A DNA stretch of 22,908 nt from a virus. This document shows positions 5,796 to 13,318 of this stretch, in pieces. The stretch lies in the IMG/VR virus record IMGVR_UViG_3300015263_000790, positions 1-22,908 of that record; one strand, written 5' to 3'. The stretch's first letter is position 1; every line of letters starts with the position of its first letter. Under the pieces are notes generated by a model. It did no database searches. It was not told where the DNA came from and worked only from the letters and a program-made list of their open reading frames with translations. The translations under genes and the position numbers were made by a program.

Positions 5796-8778
5796 TAGTC
5801 CAAGATTTACCTTCTAGTGATGTTTTATAACCTAAGCCTAGCGCCCCTGGGGCTTCGTTTGTGCCATCTGCTATATAGGTTCCCCCAGTTGTTCCAGAAT
5901 CGTCTAAATCCTTCAATTCCATATCTATTTCTTCTTGTGTTTTATGGTTGTCTTTAACATTTATCGTTATATTATTTGAAAGTATGGGAGTAAAATTAAT
6001 ATACTCCAAATCGCAATTATGGCAATCTAAGGTTGCTACGGTTCCGGCTGTTACCGACTTGAATTCTATAAATCTTAAATTTACGTTATCGTAGAATTCC
6101 CATAAGGAGCCGGTTACGTCTGCGTCTGTCATTGTTAAGTCAACCTCTTGAAGATCACAACCTTTGAATCTTAAATCTCTTACGGTTGACATTGGCAAGA
6201 ATACTTGCTTAAGATTAATTTGGTCTTCGCAATTAAGAATAGTTAATGATGTTAATCTGGTGAAATCTGCCCACTTCTCTAAGTCGCATCCTGAAAAATC
6301 GGCTATAGAAAAATTACCTATTCCAATTATCTGCCCATAACCCCCAGTGGTAATTGGGTGTGTATCTGTTATAATTGTGTTGTATTCTACTTGTATTGTA
6401 ACTGAAATATCAAAAGAAGCATCAAAAGTATTAATGTTGTGAACGGTCCAACTAACAGGCTTGTCAATTCTTCCAATTCTTGGATAGAAACTAACTTGGC
6501 TTTTGTTTATGAAATCTGGATCCACAGAAAAGCTTAACCTTAAGGTGTTTACGTCTATCTCTGTTAATTGTGCTTTTGTTTGCCCTGTGTTAGGAATCAG
6601 CATTCCAGTAATAGGGTCTTTTATCGTTGATATTTCGTAAACACTTAAAACTCCATCTTGGTAATTTTCTGCTTTGCACTCGCCGTAATAATTCGCAACG
6701 CCACCATGCACCGGTGAGCTAACAAAATCATACTGCATAACTGTGATATCATTCCGCTGGATATTATCGCTTATTTCTGTTACTCCATCGGATTTGAATG
6801 TTTTTTGTGTTGGCGCAGACCATGTAATTGTATTGTCCATTGCTTCACCGTATTCACCAAACAACATTCTTGTTTCCATGGTTTCAGTATTGTAATCTCC
6901 TGTTTCTTTTGATTTTATTGTTATCTGAGATCTGAAATAAACATTAGCCTTGTTATCATATACATTCCATTTTTCGTTTTTTCCATCGTTAAGCTCTGTA
7001 TTATCATAGAAAAAATCAGGAACATTTGCTTTTTTAATCCAATCTTCGTATCTAATTCGCCAGGCGTATATTAACTTAACATAATGAAATTCTCCATCTA
7101 ATGTGGTATTTCTTAACACTTGTATTTTGCTATGATTATCCGTTGAATCTAACAAATAACCTCTACTTATATTTGCTGAAATATCTTCCAGGCTTAAACC
7201 TTCTGTTTTAAATTCGAATTCCTCCAATGGGAATTCACCGCTTCCCCCTCTATCGCTATAAACAACATAAACGCCCATTTTTATATTCGCTATTTCAGCG
7301 AAAAGATCCCTTAAACCAATATTTTGTACCGCAAAAACATCATCAGTAAGATAACCACAATATGATGTTTTACTATCTCCTGTTATTATTTCATCATGTT
7401 CAAAAAATGCCCATGGTCCCAATCTTAATAACGAGTCTAGATTAGGATCCGTTATAAGATTTCCGCATGAAATCGGTACCGGAACTTCCTTTGTGTTGTA
7501 AATATCTGTTTCGGCTTTTAATTCCGTGTTGATCCAAAGTTGGAATAATTTCCTTTCTTCGTTAAGTACTGTATTTCTTAACTTTGCACCTGGGTATATT
7601 CTTGCTTCTACAAATATTGTGCTGGAATCAATATAATTACAACGCACATACTTGAATCCTTCTCCATCTATACCGAATCTAACACCAACGGAATTTCCTG
7701 GTCCAGAGACTATTGCGTTTGCAATTGCATGCTCGAAGTATACATTTTCAGTGTAATAATCGTAATTTTCTTTATACTCATCTCCTTCTAATATGGTGGA
7801 AAAACATAATTGAAAAGTATCATTTGATGTAAATAACCCAGCTGATTTAAGATTGAATGTTACTTCTGTTGGTTTATCTAGTTGTATACCAGAGACATCT
7901 TTATTTCCTGGGAAATTCTTATATGTAACATTATCCGTATAATACAAGCTTTGGCCTTGGTTATAACTTTCTCCTTTCCAACCTGTGTTTGCAGACGTTT
8001 CAGGGACTATTACTTCTCTGTATTCGTTTGGATTATTTATATTTTTAAGCAGTCTTATTCTCGTGTACCAATTAATGCACTCACTTTCAAAAAAGAAAGA
8101 TGGAAAGTCTCCGTCACATTGATTATAATCTTCAAAAAAAGGCCCAATATGTTGTTGTAATTGTATTCCAATTTGCTGGGTATCTGAAATATAATTAGCA
8201 ACTTGTACATAGCCTGTAATTGGCTTTATGTAGCCGGACATTAATCCTGCATTTTCCAGTGTTCCTAACAAACTCCCTACAAATCTAGGGGAAGTGCCGT
8301 CAATTGGAAATATAGGCGCCTGGTCAGAATTGGTATTAAATGCACTAACTAATTCTATTGCAGTATACTGTGTATCTAATAGTGTTAATGTTGCTGTTGC
8401 AGTTATTGTATCTGAAAAAGAAATCGATGTTTCTTCAAAAACAATTAATTCCTCTGTTATTGTTTTGATTGTCAATAACTCTGTTGTTGGGGAATCTTCC
8501 AGAGTTGCTAAGTCTCCCGCAATAAAACCGTCCGCTAAAAAACTTCCCTGCTCCCTCGATAATGTTGTTTTACCGCCATAAACTGAATTAGACTGGACAA
8601 TTGTAAATCTTTCATCTATGCTATTTACTGTATCATTTGGCCCTGCCTCTGCCTTTGCGTAGATATGTAATTCAATGTACTTTTCGATCAAACGACCAAT
8701 ACCCCCAATTAAATGGGTTTTCGTTCCCTTGCCAAATGTTTCGTCTGTAAACTGAACTATATCTACTATTATCGACAT
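5779..8778 (-). CDS. Large tail protein with LRR-like C-terminal end
   Basis: This 999-residue structural protein lies downstream of the tape measure and fibre genes. Most of it (about 1-800) is beta-rich with no recognised domain. Residues about 820-940 show leucine-rich-repeat-like lines (FTRLTSLTILNCEDQINLKQ, STVRDLRFKGCDLQEVDL, LDCHNCDLEYINF), ending in GYKTSLEGKSWTITVTT, a form seen at the end of BspA-like LRR proteins of Bacteroidota. LRR faces bind proteins or glycans, so a receptor-binding or tail-tip role is plausible. The start codon overlaps the stop of 8778-9011 (TAATG). A 99-nt gap precedes the next gene. Confidence 0.8.
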   Translation of the reverse strand: MSIIVDIVQFTDETFGKGTKTHLIGGIGRLIEKYIELHIYAKAEAGPNDTVNSIDERFTIVQSNSVYGGKTTLSREQGSFLADGFIAGDLATLEDSPTTELLTIKTITEELIVFEETSISFSDTITATATLTLLDTQYTAIELVSAFNTNSDQAPIFPIDGTSPRFVGSLLGTLENAGLMSGYIKPITGYVQVANYISDTQQIGIQLQQHIGPFFEDYNQCDGDFPSFFFESECINWYTRIRLLKNINNPNEYREVIVPETSANTGWKGESYNQGQSLYYTDNVTYKNFPGNKDVSGIQLDKPTEVTFNLKSAGLFTSNDTFQLCFSTILEGDEYKENYDYYTENVYFEHAIANAIVSGPGNSVGVRFGIDGEGFKYVRCNYIDSSTIFVEARIYPGAKLRNTVLNEERKLFQLWINTELKAETDIYNTKEVPVPISCGNLITDPNLDSLLRLGPWAFFEHDEIITGDSKTSYCGYLTDDVFAVQNIGLRDLFAEIANIKMGVYVVYSDRGGSGEFPLEEFEFKTEGLSLEDISANISRGYLLDSTDNHSKIQVLRNTTLDGEFHYVKLIYAWRIRYEDWIKKANVPDFFYDNTELNDGKNEKWNVYDNKANVYFRSQITIKSKETGDYNTETMETRMLFGEYGEAMDNTITWSAPTQKTFKSDGVTEISDNIQRNDITVMQYDFVSSPVHGGVANYYGECKAENYQDGVLSVYEISTIKDPITGMLIPNTGQTKAQLTEIDVNTLRLSFSVDPDFINKSQVSFYPRIGRIDKPVSWTVHNINTFDASFDISVTIQVEYNTIITDTHPITTGGYGQIIGIGNFSIADFSGCDLEKWADFTRLTSLTILNCEDQINLKQVFLPMSTVRDLRFKGCDLQEVDLTMTDADVTGSLWEFYDNVNLRFIEFKSVTAGTVATLDCHNCDLEYINFTPILSNNITINVKDNHKTQEEIDMELKDLDDSGTTGGTYIADGTNEAPGALGLGYKTSLEGKSWTITVTT

Positions 8779-9011
8779 TACCCTTTTTTGTATTGATTGG
8801 CAAATTTAACAAAATCACTTCTTAAATCAGGCATTTCCATGCCATCAATAAACTGCTCCATTTCTTTTTCAAATTGCTTTCTTTCTTCTTTTGTTAATTT
8901 CTTGTATGCTGGAATTATAATTTCGCTTTGAACTTTCCAAATTTGCTCTTTAAGCTCAGAACAAACATTTTTAATTTGTTCGGCTGATTCTTTTATTTTT
9001 TTTTCATCCAT
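8778..9011 (-). CDS. Small helical protein between two tail genes
   Basis: This encodes a 77-residue, highly charged helical protein (KIKESAEQIKNVCSELKEQI; LTKEERKQFEKEMEQFIDGM). No domain was recognised. Both ends overlap the neighbours by one base in TAATG form, so it is translated in step with the large fibre-like and LRR-like proteins. Small proteins in this position can be fibre-assembly chaperones; here that is inference only. Confidence 0.8.
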   Translation of the reverse strand: MDEKKIKESAEQIKNVCSELKEQIWKVQSEIIIPAYKKLTKEERKQFEKEMEQFIDGMEMPDLRSDFVKFANQYKKG

Positions 9012-11395
9012 TACGATAAAATTATAACATCTTCAATCATTAACGTTCTGTTACCGCCATAAGCCGGACCCATTAACACGTATTTTATTAATCCGGTAGT
9101 TCCAAAAGGTAAGTTTATTGTAACAGGGTTTGTTCCGCTTTCTGTTTTAACATACGTTATTGCGCTGTCCATATGGAAGGTAACGTCAATTGAATTATCC
9201 GCATTAAATATAATATAACCCTGTGCGTTATTAACGCTATTTGCGCCTACTCCGCTCGTGTCAAAATCTATTGTAACTGTTGTTTGTGTCCCGGTAAATA
9301 AATTAGCTATAAATCCATTCCTTAAAATAAAATCAACGGTTGCTCCAGAGGAAAGGCTTTGTTGTTTAGTTGCAGCTAAATCTGATTCAAAATTATTCCC
9401 AGTCAAAAATTTTCCACCAGCATACGCGCTAGAAAAAGACGTTGGAAATTCATAAACATTCCCATTTGCATCTTCCAAAGCCCCGTTTGTATATGTAGAT
9501 CCTGGTGGATGTATTTTGATAAATCCACTTGGCCAATCTCCGGGGTCTTGGCCTGTGTACGAGCCTGTGGCGAATCCAAAGAAATTATTTTCATCGGATG
9601 AATTCGCATAAAACATCATAGCGCTTAGACTAGCCCCATCGTCTTGGAACGATATTGCCGCCTCCGTGATTCCAAAGGTGTTATTGAATCTCTTAACTAT
9701 GTCGTTTGTCGCTGCGGTATCTATTAAGAAATTAGTTCCGTCATAACGCGCTAAATAAGGATAATTACCAATTCCATTACCAGATGTTTGTCGCAAAGAA
9801 ATTACAACATTTGTAAGGGAATTAACTTGTATTTCCATGCCGTCTTGAAACAGCTGGCTAAAGACAAAAACATAAAAATAATTAGTTAAATCACCTAAAA
9901 CAGTAATATGAGCAATAGAACAGGTAAATAACCCAGCCCCAGCATAAGTAAGGGATACCGGAATTAATGCTTTTTGAATAGAGCTTTCTATTTTCGAAGA
10001 ACTCCACGTATAATTTAAATTTGTTACCAGATCATTAACAAACTGCACATCGGTATAAACTATAAAATTTCCCGCGTCATATCTAGCTAAATAAAATGTA
10101 TCTTGTAATATTTTACTTTTATTAGTTTGAATCGTTATAGGGATAGGAGTAAGCGCATTTACTGTTAATGTGGGCGATCCACTCAAGTTTGGTTCTGTTT
10201 GAAATCTACAAACAAAAAAATAATTCCCCATATCACCTATTACAGTAATATAGTTTAATGTAACTGTAAAAACTGTGGTTCCTCCTAAACAATAAATAGG
10301 CACCATGGTTTTTCTTGCCCTATCTTCTATTTTTGAGGAACTATATAATGTATTTGTATTAATAGAACTATCGTTTATTGGGGGGACAGTTAAGCTAATT
10401 CCTGGACCTGTACCACCCTCAGAGCCTATATTAACTGACCCGTCATCACTGGTTAAACGGTTAAAAATATGGTATCCACTCATATCTTGTCCTTCGTAGA
10501 CATTTATACCGCCTCCCGCATTATCAATTAATACTGAAAAATCAATATCATTTGTATTAGCTACCAACTGTAAAGTACCGTCTGAGCTTCGTAATCCTTT
10601 TATTTTTACATCATTAGGCGAATCACTATTTATCAATGAATTTCCTGTGCCGGTAGTCGAAATTTTAAATGTTTGCGAAATATAAATTTCGTCTATACCG
10701 GTTTCTTTTGTAAAGAAATAAGCGTAATTAGCTTTTAAGGTTCCTGATATAACATTGTTTTTGCCTGATGGAGAAACTATTTTTATGGCTAAAGCAGTAA
10801 AAGCATTAAATTGTATTGTTGCGACACCAGTTGAGTCCGTATTGAAAATTACAAAATAAATATTTCCGTCTAAATCAGAATTTGCAGTGATTTCTGAATC
10901 AGTCACGGTATAAGCAGTTCCACTTCCAGATGTATTGAATACTTTTGTTCCACTTCCAGAACCTACATTCCTTAAGTAAATTTCACTTACTCCGGTTTCT
11001 TTTGTCGCTAAATAAGCGACATTTGCCTTAATTTGATTTGCAATAGGATCTGACTTGCCGGCTTCTCCCACTAATTTTATGTCTAAAACTGGAAGTGAAT
11101 TAAATTGTATTGTTGCGGCACCAGTATTATCTAAGTTGAAAATTATAAAAAATGGCTTACCATCCAAATAACTATTTGCTATAACATCCGTATCGGTTAC
11201 CGTGTAAGCTGTTGCAATGCCTCCGGTGGTGAATGTTTTTGTCGGCTCAATAGCATCATCCACCTTATTGTATGCGGAATCAATAATTGATTCCATAAAA
11301 TTAAAGCAATTGGCAACGGTCGTCCCTTTTAAAACACCTGCTTTATATGTATTTGTTCTATCTGTTTTTAGTGCTGCTCTACCTTTTTCTGCCAT
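9011..11395 (-). CDS. Repeat-built tail fibre-like protein
   Basis: This encodes 794 residues. After a 50-residue start with a helix, two related modules stand in tandem at about 55-145 and 153-243 (AYTVTD at 63 and 161; IFN, ATIQFN, KAN-AY, TKETG-EIY in both). A linker of about 100 residues follows, then a second pair of related modules at about 351-449 and 465-561 (SSSKIE; NYF; YLARYD in both, offset about 113). The remaining part contains a beta-rich C-terminal region (TVTIDFDTSGV; IIFNADNSIDVTF). Such serial beta modules are typical of trimeric fibres and appendages. The gene starts 2 nt after the tail-tip gene, in the same operon. Confidence 0.85.
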   Translation of the reverse strand: MAEKGRAALKTDRTNTYKAGVLKGTTVANCFNFMESIIDSAYNKVDDAIEPTKTFTTGGIATAYTVTDTDVIANSYLDGKPFFIIFNLDNTGAATIQFNSLPVLDIKLVGEAGKSDPIANQIKANVAYLATKETGVSEIYLRNVGSGSGTKVFNTSGSGTAYTVTDSEITANSDLDGNIYFVIFNTDSTGVATIQFNAFTALAIKIVSPSGKNNVISGTLKANYAYFFTKETGIDEIYISQTFKISTTGTGNSLINSDSPNDVKIKGLRSSDGTLQLVANTNDIDFSVLIDNAGGGINVYEGQDMSGYHIFNRLTSDDGSVNIGSEGGTGPGISLTVPPINDSSINTNTLYSSSKIEDRARKTMVPIYCLGGTTVFTVTLNYITVIGDMGNYFFVCRFQTEPNLSGSPTLTVNALTPIPITIQTNKSKILQDTFYLARYDAGNFIVYTDVQFVNDLVTNLNYTWSSSKIESSIQKALIPVSLTYAGAGLFTCSIAHITVLGDLTNYFYVFVFSQLFQDGMEIQVNSLTNVVISLRQTSGNGIGNYPYLARYDGTNFLIDTAATNDIVKRFNNTFGITEAAISFQDDGASLSAMMFYANSSDENNFFGFATGSYTGQDPGDWPSGFIKIHPPGSTYTNGALEDANGNVYEFPTSFSSAYAGGKFLTGNNFESDLAATKQQSLSSGATVDFILRNGFIANLFTGTQTTVTIDFDTSGVGANSVNNAQGYIIFNADNSIDVTFHMDSAITYVKTESGTNPVTINLPFGTTGLIKYVLMGPAYGGNRTLMIEDVIILS

Positions 11396-11397
11396 TT

Positions 11398-13071
11398 TTA
11401 ATCAAATTCGTCTGAAAATCCATCACCGTGGTATCTTGCTTTGTTTTCGTCTTCTTCGTCTATTACAATTACATCCGGAGGCGTTACATTTCTAAAATTA
11501 TTGGTATAAGTTTCGTACAAAATGAAATCCAAAACAGCATTGTTGCTTTTGAATTTCCATCTTATTTTTAACATATCACCAGACTTTCCGTCATGTGTTT
11601 TGAATCCGTTGTAATCCAATAAAGTTACGAAATCTTTTAGACAAAATACGGTACTTACATCTTGGTATATTTTTCCTTGATTGTTATATTTTGGGTCAAA
11701 TTCATTGATGATATGGTAATTCTTGTATAAATATTCTGCACTCATTTTCTCGTAACTATCTTCTGTTACTTTGCCACCCTCCATCAAAAATACCTTATCA
11801 ACTGCAAAAGTGTCTGCGCTTAATTTTATAACTCCTTTTAGCTTATTTTCAATTGTTTGAAGTTTTAATTGTTGCGGGTCTCCTGGGTCATTTCCTGCGC
11901 TTGCATTTATTTTTATTCCAACAAATTTTAGAACTTTAGCCAGTTTTTTAATTAATTTTGTGATCTTATCAAAGGCTTTTCTTACTTCATAAACCGCTTT
12001 CAGCATTGCATTTGCAACGGATACAATTGGCCTGGTAATTACATTGAAAAACTTTTGCCATTCGTTTAGTTCGTTTTTTCTGTAACCATGTGCCAAGGGG
12101 ATAGTTCCATGGTAAAGCCCTTTAAGTAAATTTAAATCTTGTTCGATTTTTATTTTTGGCTCTGTTGTTGACTGGTAATTAAGGTCATCCGTATTCTCTA
12201 ATGTATTCAAATCAGATGGATCCGTTACATATCTTAGAACATAATTAGAATACAAAGCAGATGTATTATAAGAAAACGGACCTAACCTAACTTTTGGTAG
12301 CGTGTAACTTGTCATTGAACGCCAAAAATCTCGCCTTTCTAGCCTCAGAACGCCATCGTTAATTCTAATTGCAGCGTTGAACATTGTCATTATAACCCTT
12401 AGATAACTTCCAAAATCATAAATTGGCGAGTTTCTACCTGGGTATCCGTAGTTTTCTGGATCAGAAATTAAAAATCCTTTATCGTCTTTTGATGGTAGAT
12501 GGAACATTTTGTTATAGGGCCCTTCCAGAATAGAAGACTTGAAAGTTAACCCAAGGTGATTTGCTGCTACCGTGGCCATATCTAAGGAATACATTCCGTT
12601 ATGCCTTCTATCTCCGGAAAGAATGTATTCTGCTAGATCTTTCAGTAATGCAATTATTGCGATTATCGTTAAAGTAGCTTTTAATAATGTTGGAAATGCT
12701 TTTATTAAGGCTTTAATTACGGGGAAAAATCCGGCCACCTCCGCTAATCTATCGCTTATTTCATCTATAATCTGTTTTATTGATTCGATTATGAAATAAA
12801 CAGTCAATCCAACCAAAAAAATCCTTATAGGGTCCAATCTTTGTTCAACTGCATATCTTACAAAATGTATTAGATCATCTGTTATTTTCCCAATATCGTA
12901 CAAATACGAAAAGCTAAATCCCTCCGCGTTTTCATATAACCAATCCAATGAATGTCTTTTAACCAATTGGCATTCAAATCTTATTCCATGGGTATCATCA
13001 TATCTAAGGTGTGGTAAGGTAAAATCAATAAAATACTCTAACTTTAATTCAATCCCTTTTTCTTCAAACAC
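11398..13071 (-). CDS. Tail-tip/baseplate protein, main part after an apparent frameshift
   Basis: This is a tail protein with two long hydrophobic helical stretches (residues about 84-100 and 115-150 counted from the GTG at 13071), then GLTFKSSILEG and a long C-terminal part with a Lys-rich helix (AFDKITKLIKKLAKVLKF). Large proteins with this layout follow the tape measure in Bacteroidota phages. The GTG is probably not the true start: the frame is open upstream to about 13167 and reads KKDLTTGGIFEALPVNFVFE before it, which continues the 13110-13295 product. Joined by a -1 step near 13122 the gene would run 13295-11398 and give about 632 residues. The cause may be an indel, a sequencing error or recoding. 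Confidence 0.8.
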   Translation of the reverse strand: MFEEKGIELKLEYFIDFTLPHLRYDDTHGIRFECQLVKRHSLDWLYENAEGFSFSYLYDIGKITDDLIHFVRYAVEQRLDPIRIFLVGLTVYFIIESIKQIIDEISDRLAEVAGFFPVIKALIKAFPTLLKATLTIIAIIALLKDLAEYILSGDRRHNGMYSLDMATVAANHLGLTFKSSILEGPYNKMFHLPSKDDKGFLISDPENYGYPGRNSPIYDFGSYLRVIMTMFNAAIRINDGVLRLERRDFWRSMTSYTLPKVRLGPFSYNTSALYSNYVLRYVTDPSDLNTLENTDDLNYQSTTEPKIKIEQDLNLLKGLYHGTIPLAHGYRKNELNEWQKFFNVITRPIVSVANAMLKAVYEVRKAFDKITKLIKKLAKVLKFVGIKINASAGNDPGDPQQLKLQTIENKLKGVIKLSADTFAVDKVFLMEGGKVTEDSYEKMSAEYLYKNYHIINEFDPKYNNQGKIYQDVSTVFCLKDFVTLLDYNGFKTHDGKSGDMLKIRWKFKSNNAVLDFILYETYTNNFRNVTPPDVIVIDEEDENKARYHGDGFSDEFD

Positions 13072-13109
13072 GAAATTAACCGGTAAAGCTTCAAAAATTC
13101 CCCCGGTAG

Positions 13110-13295
13110 TTAGATCCTTCTTGCACCTTCCCCGATAAACGTTACACCAGTTGAAGATAAATTGGTATTATCGCTTAACGATGCTTGTAACGACCCATCC
13201 GAAAAAGTAGCAATTAATTCCAAATCAATCCACTTTTCAGGGACAAATTCAGGGTGCTGTTCTCCTTTTATGAATACTTTAACGTTAGAAATCAA
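13110..13295 (-). CDS. N-terminal part of the tail-tip protein (frame broken)
   Basis: This 61-residue frame starts at a TTG (13295), 23 nt after the tape measure stop; no ATG is available because a stop lies a few codons upstream. It begins MISNVKVFIKGEQ and contains WIDLELIATFSDGSLQASLS, the kind of N-terminal beta domain expected at the start of the next large tail protein. It ends GEGARRI and stop. Stepping back one base after GCA (13122) gives GEGAKKDLTTGGIFEALP, which flows into the 11398-13071 frame. I regard it as one gene interrupted by a -1 frame change rather than a free 61-residue protein. Confidence 0.65.
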   Translation of the reverse strand: MISNVKVFIKGEQHPEFVPEKWIDLELIATFSDGSLQASLSDNTNLSSTGVTFIGEGARRI

Positions 13296-13318
13296 GCGTA
13301 TACGTGTTTATAATTTTG

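Noticed and set aside
5779-11395. Diversity-generating retroelement targeting the tail proteins
   Set aside because: No reverse transcriptase gene and no template/variable repeat pair are visible in the window.
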